A stretch of 64,000 nt of DNA, taken from assembly GCA_002104985.1 (NCBI GenBank), contig MCGO01000077.1:124001-188000 (forward strand), given 5' to 3'. The translations under genes were made by a program, and so were the position numbers. The notes beneath the pieces are model-generated. The model did no database searches. It worked only from the letters and a program-made list of their open reading frames with translations, and was not told the DNA's origin. The stretch's first letter is position 1; each line of letters opens with the position of its first letter. Shown piece after piece: positions 1-10,429 of this stretch. The stretch comes from Rhizoclosmatium globosum. Its lineage: Eukaryota; Chytridiomycota; Chytridiomycetes; Chytridiales; Chytriomycetaceae.

Positions 1-1179
1 GTCCAACACAGCCTGCAACTGTCCGGGGTTCAAGAAACCACCTGTAATCGCACTTGTATCGTCCCCAGCCAATCCAATCACCAAATTGCCCTTGAAAATA
101 TTGGTCCATTGTGGGAAATTGAAACCGAAAGGATAGGAGCACGTTGGGTTGTTGTAGTACTGAATAATCACGTAGTCGAACAATTCTGGGTTGGACTTGA
201 TCAATGGTCCAGTGTTGAAATCCATATCGACTCCATTCAAGAAACATTGTGGAACGGCAGCAATAATGAGCTTGGGATTCAGTTGCTTGAGTGTCTGCAA
301 CAAGATCAATTGCTCGTTGTTGTCAACTGGCTTCTCAATGTCTGACTCGATCCCATCCAAAGTCACATTTCCGAAAGGACGAGCCGGTGAGGAACCGCCC
401 AAGAAAGAGTTGTGCAAGATGTTGGCAACGCGCAAACCGTCGTTGGCAACAAGAGTGTACGGAGAATGCATATCTCCCCCAATGGAAAGGACAACCTTGA
501 TTCCCTTCGACTGGCAGTATTTGATATCCTCTCCAACCTTCAAGAAGCCATCGGTCTGTTTCGGATTATCTTGTCAGCCAAAATCACTTCCATCTCCCAA
601 AACACAAAACTTACACTAATAGGAGTTCCATCCAAGTTAGCACTGATACCGCCATTCTCATCCACCTCATAACGCCCCAAACTCGCAAGATCAAGACCCC
701 AGGCATTACCACTTCCAAACTTGTAGAAGAAGGCAAGGTTCATGGTTTGATAGTAGCCCAAGTCACAGTAGTACTTGAGAGACTTCTGAGCATCGCTGTT
801 TGGAATAGTACGAGTTCCGAGCCCCAATGGGCCGACTCCGTTGCCTTAAGTGAGTTTGTGATTAGACACAATCTAACTCTTTCCCCCTTATAATGTGTCT
901 AGACATACCGATAGCGTTTTGACCCCAGTATCCAAAGAGCTTCTTGGATGAGTTTGGAAGGTTGGATGGCGAGGATCCAGCGGATGCAGTGGTAGTTGCA
1001 TTTCCGGCGGACGAAGGGGATGATGAGGACGAGTCGTTCTTGTTCTTGGTCACAAAGTATCCGACCAATGCAGCAGCAACGATCAAGATTACCACGGCAA
1101 CGGCGATGAGGATGTTGCGGTTACGACGGCGCTTGTGGTCATCGGTTTGTTGGGGGTCTTTCACCTCAAATCGTTCCAT
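1..1179 (-). CDS. Membrane-anchored GH18 chitinase-like protein, copy 1 (3' end outside window)
   Basis: Partial gene; its C-terminus lies beyond the left edge. Exons are 909-1179, 615-844 and 555 down to 1, joined by introns of 64 and 59 nt with clean GT/AG ends. The start at 1179 is chosen because it begins a short basic cytosolic tail (KRRRNRN) before one TM helix of about 24 residues, as in the two neighbouring copies. A Ser/Thr/Asn linker follows, then the catalytic barrel starting KKLFGYWGQ. GH18 landmarks seen are VVLSIGGD (the SxGG strand) and DGIESDIE (the catalytic strand, retaining the terminal D-x-E). Known for the family: cleavage of chitin beta-1,4 bonds with the Glu as acid. 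Topology inferred: type II, catalytic domain outside the cell or in the wall space. First of three tandem paralogues. Confidence 0.88.
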
Positions 1180-1334
1180 TTCCGTGAAAGAAAATGAAAT
1201 GAATCTTCTGATTGACATACTAATATTGATTGATTGCCTTGTTAACGGCTTATTAGCCAGAAAGAACATAAACGATTCCGCAGTCATAGAACAAGGCATT
1301 CATGATTCTATTCAAATAATGAGGAAGAGGAAAA

Positions 1335-2804
1335 TCAACAGGAACTGAGGAAACTGAAACACATCATTTTTGGATCCGCACAAGACCAAACATTCTTGCA
1401 TGACACAAGTCCACAAGTCTCATTTGCGTAATTCCAGGTAGGGCCGCACCGAGCATCCCAATCCCACATAGTCGTAAAGTTGCCTTGCGGCCCATATCCG
1501 CTGCCAACCTTATCCCCATTCAAAGCCTTACGCAAAGTCAAGGAATAATTCGTGTTCAATGATGGCGATGGGTTGGAGCTAGAGACATCGTAGACAGAGA
1601 TTCCGTAAAACTGAGGGTCGTTCTTAAACTCGTCCACAACGGCTTGAAGCATTGGAGGAGGTAAGAAACCGCCTGTAATCGCAGAGGTGACGTCTCCAGC
1701 CAGGCCGACAACAAGAGGTCCGCTGTAAAGTGCCTTCCAACGGTTGAAATTGAATCCGAAGGGATAACTGCACGATGGGTTGTTATAGTACTGGATAATA
1801 ACATAATCGAGCAATTCAGGAACAGCCTTGATAACAGGACCAGTGTTAATGTCCATACCCAAACCTCCGTTCAAATAGCACTGAGGAACCGCGGAGAGAA
1901 TAATTTTTGGAGATAATTGCTTGAGAGTTTGCAAGAAAATGATTTGTTCTTGAGTGTACGCTGAATCCGTCTTTTCAACATCCAATTCGATTCCATCAAG
2001 TACAGCGGTTCCAAAAGGACGAGTTGCTGATTTTCCATCCAAGAAAGCATTGTATAAGACGTTGGCGAGTCTTGCGCCGTCACCAGTAATGAATTGATAT
2101 GGAGAATGCATGTCTCCACCGAGGGAAAGCACGACTTTGATTCCTTTGGCCTGGCAATGCTTGATATCGTCTCCGACTTTCAAAAATACATCCGGCTAAG
2201 ACATAATGGTTAATATTGATTAACTTGAACCATCAGAGCGATGAGACTTACACTGATGGGGATTTGCTCCCAACTCGTTGTGACCACACCATTCGCATCC
2301 ACTTCATATCGTCCAAGCGATGATAAATCAAGACCCCAGTGAGAATCGCCGCCTCCAAAAGCATACAAGAAAGCGATATTCATAGTCTGGTAGTATCCCA
2401 GATCACAGTAGTATGCAAGTGGCTTCTGCTGATCGCTGTTTGGAATTAGACGAGTTCCTGTGCCATTAAGGCCAACACCGTTTCCTTCAAGGGTATGGAT
2501 TAGGGTCTTACTTTGATTGATTTCAATTTGGGTGCTCACCGATAGCGCTTTGTCCCCAGTAGCCAAAGAGCTTCTTGTTTGACAATGGCAAAGGCGAAGC
2601 TGAAACTCCAGCAGTAGCGTTGGCAGTGGCAGTGGCATTGTTTGAAGTTGAGGAGGATCCACTGCCGCTGTTGTTCTTGGTCACGAAGTAGGCAACTAAC
2701 GCAGCGGCAACAATCAAAACAACGACTGCCACGCCAATGATGATGTTGCGATTGCGGCGGCGTTTGTCGTGGTCGACAGTCTCCTTAACTTCGACTTCAC
2801 TCAT
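1335..2804 (-). CDS. Membrane-anchored GH18 chitinase-like protein, copy 2
   Basis: Complete 452-residue gene. Exons 2540-2804, 2252-2484 and 1335-2195 are split at the same positions and phases as in copies 1 and 3. N-terminal tail MSEVEVKETVDHDKRRRNRN, then a hydrophobic anchor (about residues 20-42), a Ser/Asn/Ala-rich linker, and a GH18 domain starting near residue 75 with KVVLSLGGD and DGIELDVE. The usual DxxDxDxE signature has Glu at its second acidic position, but the D-x-E pair needed for substrate-assisted catalysis is kept. The C-terminus is cysteine-rich (CGLVSCKNVWSCADPKMMC), probably a disulfide-bonded tail. Function inferred: hydrolysis of chitin or chitooligomers while tethered to the membrane. 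Reading frame intact. Confidence 0.9.
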
Positions 2805-2871
2805 TTGGAGGAGAGTTTTTGATTAGTCACTATATCTTACTCCGTTTATTTTTAAATTAAATTGCTATCCA

Positions 2872-4354
2872 TCAGCATTGTTGTAAGAACATGAAACACA
2901 TCTTGGTTGGGTCGGCGCAACTCCAGTTGTCCTTACAAGAATCCAAGCTACAAGTTTCATTTGCGTAGCCCCACGTTCCCGCACAACGAGCCGCCCATTG
3001 ATGCTCAGTTGTAAAGTTTCCCTGCGGTGGGTAACCACTGCCGACACGCTCACCATTCAATGCCTTACGAAGGGTCTGAGAATATGTTGACGGTAATGAT
3101 GGAGACGGGTTGGAGCTGGAAACATCATAAACTGATATTCCATAAAATTGTGGATCGTTGTAGACTTCATCCAACACTGCTTGTAGTTGTCCTGGATTCA
3201 GGAATCCTCCAGTGATTGCACTTGTGTCGTCACCGGCAAGTCCAATCACCAAGTTTCCCTTGAAGATCTTGGTCCATTCAGGATAATTAAATCCAAACGG
3301 ATACGAGCAGGTTGGGTTGTTGTAGTACTGGATAATGACGTAATCAAATAATTCAGGATTTGACTTGATAACTGGTCCCGTGTTGTAATCCATACCGACT
3401 CCATTCAAAAAGCACTGAGGCACGGCAGAGAAAATACTCTTTGGAGACAGCTGTTTGAGGGTTTGGAGAAGAATGATTTGTTCCGATGTGAAAGATGGAC
3501 CTGTTTTCTCAATGTCCAGTTCAACGCCATCAAGTATAGCGCTACCGTAGGGACGAGCCGATGAATTTCCTTGAAGAAAGGAGTTGTAGATTATATTGGC
3601 GAGTTTGGCCCCATCTCCTGGAATCAAGTTGTATGGGGAATGCATGTCTCCACCAATTGAGAGAACCACCTTGATCCCATTAGATTGACAATATTGAATA
3701 TCTTTTCCAACTTGGAGGAACGCGTCCGTCTGTAGGTCACGTTACGTCAGTTCAATTCAGGGTTTGAGGAAACCAAAACAGAAACCTACACTGATGGGGG
3801 TTCCTTCGAAATTTGCGCTAATGCCACCAGCTGCATCTACTTCATATCGACCCAACGATGAATGATCAAGTCCCCAGTGTACATCTCCACCCCCAAACTT
3901 GTACAGGAAGGCCAGGTTCATGACATCATAATACCCCAAATCACAATAATACGCCAATCCTTTTTGCTGTTCACTTGCAGGAATAGGTCGCGTTCCAAGT
4001 CCCAGTGGACCAACGTAGTTCCCTATGTGACAGGTGTCAACTCCGATTCGTACTTTAAAGCGGCAAAGCAATCTCACCAACGGCACTCTGGCCCCAGTAT
4101 CCAAAGAGTTTCTTAGCAGAGTTGCGTGTTATAGATGGTGTGGAAGTGTTTGTGGGAGTAGTTGGACTTGTTGAGATAGTGACATTGCTTGGACTTGATG
4201 AGCTGTTGTTCTTTGGGATAAAGTATCCTAGCAAGGCCGAGATGATGATCAAGGCAACAACTAGCACTCCAATTAAGACGATCCTTCGACGGCGTCCCTT
4301 TGTGACGGAGGGAGCAGGAACCTTGCTGTCGAGTCGATCATTCAAAAGGTCCAT
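2872..4354 (-). CDS. Membrane-anchored GH18 chitinase-like protein, copy 3
   Basis: Complete 455-residue gene with exons 4078-4354, 3790-4022 and 2872-3729 and introns of 55 and 60 nt. It starts MDLLNDRLDSKVPAP, followed by a basic stretch (KGRRRR) and a TM anchor ending YFIPKN, so the same type II arrangement as copies 1 and 2. The linker is Thr/Pro/Ser-rich rather than Ala-rich. Catalytic-domain landmarks are MVLSIGGD and DGVELDIE, again Glu where most class III enzymes have the second Asp. The cysteine-rich tail (ETCSLDSCKDNWSCADPTKMC) matches copy 2. Barrels are strongly alike across copies while anchors and linkers differ, as expected for tandem duplication followed by linker drift. Reading frame intact. 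Confidence 0.9.
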
Positions 4355-4767
4355 TCGTGTGTTTTGCGGCTGAACTTTGATGAGAAAATCATTCCACTTC
4401 CTCTAGACTTTTGTATACGTCATTTATTTGGAAAATTATCAACGAGTAGAATAGTAACATTCATGGGAATTGTTCGTCGATTGCCATTCCCAGGAAGATG
4501 AGCTTGTCGACCTAAAGTCAGAATGGTCTGATAATTTTGTGTTCATTCCGAACTTCTCTTTCAAGTGCGGAGCAGGAAAAGTGGACGCTGGAATACGAAG
4601 TTACAAAGTTGGGAGGCCAGCACAATGACATTCTTTGCAGCGATCCGTAATATGATTGCGTTATTTCCTGGATCAAGAACCTTAATTTATAGAGTAGAAC
4701 AAATTGAAATTAAACTATCGTATTCACTATTTACATGGGCTTAATAAAGTATTAAACCCTCAGTGAC
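4355..4767. other. Gene-free interval, upstream of GH18 copy 3
   Basis: 413 bp lying 5' of GH18 copy 3 and 3' of the small cysteine-rich gene, both on the minus strand. It must hold the GH18 copy 3 promoter. I see no ORF, RNA or repeat that I can support. Confidence 0.5.
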
Positions 4768-5118
4768 TCAAGCAGCATTCAAGAAAGAAGTTCCATCCGT
4801 TTCCTCTATTCTATTTCGTTCGCTCATTCTCATTGCTGGTTCGCTCCGTATCTCCAACAACCCTACTTTTCGTACCCTCTTCCTCCTCATCCAGATTACC
4901 AGTCCGAGACATCCCCCGAGGAGAACCAAGCTTCCAACAACACCTCCTATCAGTACAGCCATGATGCTGAACTCTGTGTATGTGACCGTTGCATTCGCTG
5001 GGCACACAGTGGAACCAGTGGTAAGCAACAAGTCATGGCATGCGATTGAGCAATCTGCCACATTGGAGATGGAACCGAATGGAACGTTATTGCACTTGCA
5101 GTTACAAATCCATTGCAT
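4768..5118 (-). CDS. Small cysteine-rich single-pass membrane protein, N-terminus uncertain
   Basis: Open frame of 116 residues from the first in-frame Met. It shows a CNCKCNN motif, three further cysteines (DCSIAC, TVCP), one TM helix (about residues 52-76), a basic stop-transfer (RRKRVRK) and a charged tail. It is clearly paralogous to the protein at 6958-7410, which has CACSCNN at the same place but also a signal peptide. Here the Met sits directly before the Cys motif, so a signal-peptide exon upstream (5119-5250) is probably missing from this model; I could not fix its splice sites. Predicted type I topology with a Cys ectodomain of about 50 residues. Function unknown; no named family recognised. 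Confidence 0.6.
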   Translation of the reverse strand: MQWICNCKCNNVPFGSISNVADCSIACHDLLLTTGSTVCPANATVTYTEFSIMAVLIGGVVGSLVLLGGCLGLVIWMRRKRVRKVGLLEIRSEPAMRMSERNRIEETDGTSFLNAA

Positions 5119-5922
5119 GGTGGGAGTTGGCTGATGCGAGAAGTGGTTTCGGCTGTGTTGAGAGAGATTTGTGCAAGGTTTGTGTTGAAACTGAAATCCA
5201 GAGATGTGTTAATCTTTTCCAATAATCTCCAATAATGCAAAGGCAGATGTATGGGAAATAGTTAAGTTTGAGAAATCATTACGTTGTATTTGATAGTATG
5301 ATGTACCAATGCATGGCGTAATCTAACGGATACATTTCCAATTGGAAATTTATTCTATAAAATCGACAGTTTATGTAGTGCGATGCTTTTACGTTAGTTC
5401 GATTCGATATGGACAGTGAGTCCGACAACAGCAGAAACTACAGCGCCACAATTCAGGAAACAGCCACCTTTTCAATGCCTCCAATGTGCTGACTGTTATT
5501 CTCTTTCCATTTCCAAGATACTGGGTGAGATACTGGGCGTTTTTAGTTAGTATATGGTCGAACCTGAAGAAGTTTCCTGGAACTTGGCGTGGCGTGCCAT
5601 AAACTCAACACAGAAGCTACAGAGATGGTTACTTCAAAGATTTCACTTTAAAAGCTGCTAATTAAAATTGTACACATATTTATCCTTTGAGTCAGCGCTG
5701 ACTAACTAATAGTCCGGCCAAACTCAAGTCATTTGAATTTCGTTTGAGTGTATGCCTCTGTTGATTATTTCGTAAAATAGAGGCCTCAGTCAATTAAGAT
5801 TGGTTCTGAAAGTGAGGCTGCTCGTAAGAACACACAGACTTGGCATCGCCCAGCCACGATTTTGGTGAACAAATAGCCCTCTCATTGTCCGACAGATCCA
5901 AGCAAAAACAACTCTTGGAAAG
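5119..5922. other. Gene-free interval, upstream of WOPR regulator 1
   Basis: About 800 bp of AT-rich sequence between divergent genes. The part near 5119-5250 may hold an unassigned first exon of the small cysteine-rich gene. The rest is the likely shared promoter of that gene and the WOPR gene at 5923. No convincing repeat or RNA gene seen. Confidence 0.5.
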
Positions 5923-6883
5923 ATGGACCACCTTATTTCTGCTGCTGTCGCTGTGTCGAACGCTTCATCGGGTCCCGCCTATTCAATAACTAGTACACCA
6001 TCAATCCGACTATACCCTTCCAGCCCTCTCCCACCAATAACAGTGCAAACTTCATCTCCACCAAACAGTCCCGCGGAGTACATGGAATCGTACTTTGGCT
6101 TCTGTCGGGATAAGATTGACGCTCAACTTCTCTGTGAAGCAGTGATTGCTGGTATCATACAACCAATTGCGGACCTTCCTGCCGGCTGCTCAGCACCGAA
6201 AGTTCGAAGCGGCTCTGTTATTGTATTCCCTGAAAATGCTTCACAAACGATGCGGGTCCGATGGAGGGTGAGTGATCTCTCTAAAACTCATTTGCCGAGC
6301 ACTCAAACCATGTCAATAACAGGACTCAAAACAATGGTCTTCATCGAAAGTCTCTGGCTCTTATCTATTATATCGCCAAGTGGTTCCAACTTCACAAAGC
6401 CTTTCAAACACTGTTCCTGAGCGACCGAATCCATATCAAGCTACATCCACGCGACCCAACACGAAGCTAGTACCCAACGGACTCGCAAAACGAACAATAT
6501 CTCTCACAGGATCAAATGGAGCCAAATTTAGAGTCATTAGCTATTTTGTGCCAGATCACGTTGATTCCCTGCCTGTTCCATCAGAAATGACAGAGTTTCG
6601 CGAATTGATGGACCGAATTCGAGTAAGCACTTCTCCAATTCCAGCACGGTTGTCACCGACATCGCGAAGGGGTGTTGGGCATTATTCGGTGTCGCCATAT
6701 ATTTCAAATTCGCAGCAGAACTTTGAATGTGATCCACGAACAACAATTGCAGACGGTTGGCAGTGCGATGAGAGGGAATGCACTTGTGGTGGCCTGGCAG
6801 GTCGAACGCCATTTGACTATTTCCATCGTGGAGAGATGCGAGGAGTATGGGATCATGTCATATTGGCACCCATCCGTAAATGA
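5923..6883 (+). CDS. Gti1/Pac2 (WOPR) family transcription regulator 1
   Basis: Two exons, 5923-6267 and 6323-6883 (intron 55 nt), giving 301 residues. The two WOPR boxes are visible. Box 1: ESYFGFCRDKIDAQLLCEA, then RSGSVIVF, RVRWRDSKQW (spanning the splice) and SGSYLLYRQV. Box 2: PNTKLVPNGLAKRTISL followed by FRVISYF. The family (Wor1, Ryp1, Gti1, Pac2) binds DNA through the paired boxes and controls fungal developmental switches; nuclear location is inferred. The C-terminal tail carries CDERECTCG and no other known domain. It points away from the GH18 cluster and is flanked on both sides by the paired cysteine-rich membrane genes. Intact frame. A second WOPR gene lies at 49378. Confidence 0.87.
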
Positions 6884-6957
6884 AGCATTACAAACATAGT
6901 CTTAAGTTACAATAATAAGTAGATATTGTTAAATGTATGTACAAATAAATGAGTAGG

Positions 6958-7410
6958 CTAAAGTTGCATGCTTTGCAGAAACCCATCTCTGCTTGAACCT
7001 CCTCCACTGAGCAAATCTTCAGGTTCCCGATCAAAACTTGTTATTTGGGTGTATTCCATAGGCGCTTGTACACGGATTTCCATCCTTCGCACTGATAACG
7101 TTCCTTGCACATGGACTTTCCGACTTTGGCGCCTACGAATTACCCAAGGCACGAAGAAGCAGGCAGCAACGAGGACAATAAAGCCAATGACACCGCCCGT
7201 TATGATATATGTAAGGTTGAGAGAAGATATGTCTGATCCCACTGGACACGAAGTTGGAATTGAGTTTGCCAAGGTGGAGCAGCCACTGTCGCAATTGGTT
7301 GCAGATATAGTACCGATATCGATGTTATTGCAAGAACATGCGCACAGGAACGCATTGGCGCTGTGTGCAAAGAGGAGAAGGAGGACGGTGCCTTGAAATC
7401 TTATCGGCAT
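6958..7410 (-). CDS. Small cysteine-rich single-pass membrane protein with signal peptide
   Basis: 150 residues in one exon. A signal peptide (MPIRFQGTVLLLLFAHSANA) is followed immediately by FLCACSCNN and three more cysteines (NCDSGC, TSCP), a TM helix rich in Gly/Val/Ile at about residues 68-92, a basic cytosolic border (RRRQSRK) and a Ser/Glu-rich tail. Paralogue of 4768-5118, matching in Cys spacing, position of the TM and basic border. Convergent with the WOPR gene, whose stop is 74 bp away. The short Cys ectodomain plus tail would suit an adhesin or receptor-like role, but nothing here proves a function. Confidence 0.72.
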   Translation of the reverse strand: MPIRFQGTVLLLLFAHSANAFLCACSCNNIDIGTISATNCDSGCSTLANSIPTSCPVGSDISSLNLTYIITGGVIGFIVLVAACFFVPWVIRRRQSRKVHVQGTLSVRRMEIRVQAPMEYTQITSFDREPEDLLSGGGSSRDGFLQSMQL

Positions 7411-7539
7411 TTTGGGTGGCTTGGTGGAACTGGTTTTTCTTGAAAAGAGTCCACATGAATAGATTTTACAATTTGGGATATGGTTTATTTAGTTTGCTAG
7501 TATATACATACGTGGTTGTGTTTGAGACGGCCAAGCTAC

Positions 7540-7761
7540 TCAAAAGTATCTGAAATGCTCGTCAGAGTCATTCTTGTCATTATCTTGATCATTTGACAAG
7601 AGCTGCTGCAGGAATAGCTCCTCTGTTCGTTTTTGGTTGTTCTTGAACTGAAGATACTTGCTTTTTTGGGCGGCAGTCATTTTCTCGGCTGCAATCGAGG
7701 CTTCTGGAGTCATGTCAGAAACAGAGATGACAGATGATTGGGAAGACTGGTTGTAGGACAT
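7540..7761 (-). CDS. Short hypothetical protein (73 residues)
   Basis: A single open frame starting MSYNQSSQSS. The N-terminal third is Ser/Thr-rich, the middle is helical and charged (EKMTAAQKSKYLQFKNNQKR), and the end is acidic (NDQDNDKNDSDEHFRYF). No signal peptide or TM. Composition looks like a real short coiled protein rather than noise, but I recognise no family and no paralogue here. It starts about 350 bp upstream of the cysteine-rich gene on the same strand. Confidence 0.42.
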   Translation of the reverse strand: MSYNQSSQSSVISVSDMTPEASIAAEKMTAAQKSKYLQFKNNQKRTEELFLQQLLSNDQDNDKNDSDEHFRYF

Positions 7762-8180
7762 TGTAGTAAGGTTTGTTTTTAGGTTGTGTTTGGTTTTAGG
7801 GAGACGTTTTCAATTCAACGCGAAGCAGTATTTGTACTCAAAAAGTGCGTCTAACATTTGTGTCTCTAAATTCGCGTTGAGCGTGTAAGCGTTAGCCACA
7901 TGTGTGGCTATCTCCCAGCACATTTTCCTTCAGCTAAACAAGGAATTCGAGACATATTTTCAAGCACACATACCGAGGTAAAATAATACAGAATGACTGA
8001 ATATGTTCGCCTTGCGTCATCCTGCAACGATGATGGGTCAAAGGAAGTTGTCGAGGAAGTGGATTTATGAGTTTAAAAAGTATTTTTTCCTGCCTTCGAA
8101 TGTAATTATTATTGGAAAGTGGGTTATGTAATTCGAATTGCGGATATATCATACTTTTATAATCTCTAAACACAATCTAT
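7762..8180. other. Gene-free interval
   Basis: 419 bp between two minus-strand genes. AT-rich; no supported ORF, RNA or repeat. Presumably the 3' UTR of the secreted protein to the right and the promoter of the 73-residue ORF. Confidence 0.45.
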
Positions 8181-9972
8181 TTAAGCCAAAAGAACAAAGA
8201 CGCCAAAGGCAACAACAAGGCTGGAAGCAACCTTGCCAGCAGCAGAGTAAAGATTGGCTGGCTTGTAGACAGTCTGTGCAGCTCCGTAAGCTGGTGGTGG
8301 AACGTAAGCCGCAGCAGCAGTGGTTGGGGCAGGAGCAAGTGGAGTCGCGGAGACAGTAGCAGCGGCAGTAGTGTCAACACTTTTTGAAGCAGAGGCAGAA
8401 GCACTTGTAGAGCGAGCAGTAGAAACAGTCGAAACAGTGCTAACAACTGTAGAAGCAATAGTGGTAGTCTCAACATTCACAGGGTTGAATCTGGCAGAAC
8501 CCGAGAAGATGTTGACGAAAACAGATGGATTTGCTCTCTTACGAGCTTCTGAAATATATAATGGAGACACGTCAAAGGACGCAATAGCCTGGTGACCAGT
8601 GAAAATGTCTACATGGATTGCAAAGACGGGGCCTTCACCAATGGCACTGACTCCATACCAAAAGCTTGGGATAGTCTTGGCAACACCGAATGAAACAGTA
8701 AATCCTGGGCTGCCAAAACTGGAGTTGGCGTAGTAAATCGTGGTAATATCAATCGCCTTGGTATCATACAAGACAAATTTGGATGGAGAACCAGGAACAA
8801 TGTTTTGGAGGCCGTAAGGCTGGATACTAATGACAGCTTGGTTGGTGAAATCACTTGGAATCAACGCAGTGGCGTTGAAAGTAATATCAGAGGCGCCGTA
8901 GCTAAGACGGACTTCGTTCACAACCAAGGTGGAACCCTCGTAATCAGTCTTGTTGCTTCCTGGACCAACTGCCAACTTGCTGAAGAATTCTTTTTGGTCC
9001 TTAAATCTGAATGGGTACAAACTGATGGACGGACTTCCAAGGGCAGCAGAAGCAATATTGGTTGGAACTTCAGTGGTGGTTGTGACTCCAGTGACTTGGG
9101 CAAGATAAGCGGTGGAAGTGGTGGAGGTAGTGGCAGCCTCACTGATGGTAGAGCTCAACGTAGAGCTCAAAGTAGTTGGCTCAATAGTGGTGGTTGGAAC
9201 AGGGGTTGCGGGATCGGCAACAGCAAGATGAAGATTGAAGGGCAGGTAAAATATGTCTCTCTTTCCAAGACCATGGAAATTTATGGATAAGTCAAAAGTT
9301 GCAAATGGTGCAACAACACCAGTCTGGAGCAGGGAAACGTGAAGATTTCCAGTGCCGTTGGCTTCGTCATAGATTGCGGAAATGTCAAACCAGATGTCGA
9401 GGAGGGTTAGAACTTTGAAGAATACTCCAACTGGGGCAGCACCGGTATTGTTGTTGTAAGCTAAGACACTGTCTCCATCAATGAAAGAGTAATTGTAGAC
9501 CTTGAAGTCATGGATGCCCTCATATGCCTATCAATGTGCAAAGTCAGTGTGATCAAATATGTCAGATACTCAGCGTACATGAATTGGATCGTTGTATTCA
9601 ATGAGGAGAGCAATTCCGATGGCCTCCGCACCAGAGAGTACAGGTCCTTGAACTCCAACAGACAGAAGATTACCGATGGTGATTGAGCTTTTCACCAAAC
9701 TAGAAGAGACTTGATCTCCGTCCAGATTGAAAGCGCCGGCAATATCATCAATAACGCTGGCAACAGCAGGACTCTTCTCAAACACAGCGCGAGGAGTTGA
9801 AGCCGGGATTGCTGTTGACCAAATTCAGCTCTGGAACATGGTGCGTTTTGTTTGTACCTGGTTGCGTCGTTGGAAAGGAGACAGTCACAGTAGTAGCGGT
9901 TGGTATCTCGGCACTAACATCCGAAACAAGGTATGTGAGAGCGGCGGCAACGGCAACGGAGGCGACTCTCAT
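8181..9972 (-). CDS. Secreted, probably GPI-anchored Ser/Thr-rich protein of unknown function
   Basis: Three exons (9858-9972, 9579-9811, 8181-9527) with introns of 46 and 51 nt give 564 residues in one intact frame. A signal peptide (MRVASVAVAAALTYLVSDVSA) is followed by a globular first half with several N-glycosylation sequons. A Thr/Ser/Val-rich linker (around the residue encoded at 9150) precedes a second beta-rich region, then a Ser/Thr/Ala linker and a hydrophobic C-terminus (SSLVVAFGVFVLLA) without basic residues after it. That pattern is typical of a GPI-attachment signal. Two similar-sized domains separated by mucin-like linkers suggest a wall or surface protein. No known family recognised. 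Confidence 0.72.
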
Positions 9973-10429
9973 TTCAGGGGAGTAAATTCGGCTTCATCAT
10001 TTCAGGCTTGTGCAGTGTCCACGTCAGCAAATCGATACAGGAGTTAGATGTAATTTATGTTTCTTTGCTTAGTTGTTGGCTTCACAACCCCGTTGCCAAC
10101 CGCGAGAGATAATTTGTGCGAACAGACTTGTGTAAGCTTTTACATCAGTATCTTTGATGGTGTCTTGGAATATGCTGTTTCCACCACCCCTTCATTCGTT
10201 TTGATAACAGACACGTTTTATACTCGAGTTTACGAAACATATCACTCATAAACTCAACCCATGCAATTTTCTCAACATTCAACATTCTCTTCAAATTGCA
10301 AAGAAGTTACATAAATTCATTTGAAAATACGTCCAATATAGTACATAAATAAAGATCCACAATGCATTGCAAGAAAAAAAAAGAAAGTGTCCTTCCCCCC
10401 CAAAAAAGAGAAACACAGTTTCACATAAA
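9973..10429. other. Gene-free interval
   Basis: 457 bp between the start of the secreted protein and the stop of the RA-PH gene, both minus strand. It holds the former's promoter and the latter's 3' UTR. The ORFs here are short and unconvincing. An A-rich tract lies at about 10370-10405. Confidence 0.45.

Noticed and set aside
8320..9290. Plus-strand ORFs opposite the secreted protein
   Set aside because: Shadows of the minus-strand Ser/Thr/Ala codons; the minus strand has the signal peptide, consistent splicing and GPI tail.
10057..10251. 64-residue plus-strand ORF
   Set aside because: No start context, domain or paralogue; lies in an intergenic AT-rich stretch.
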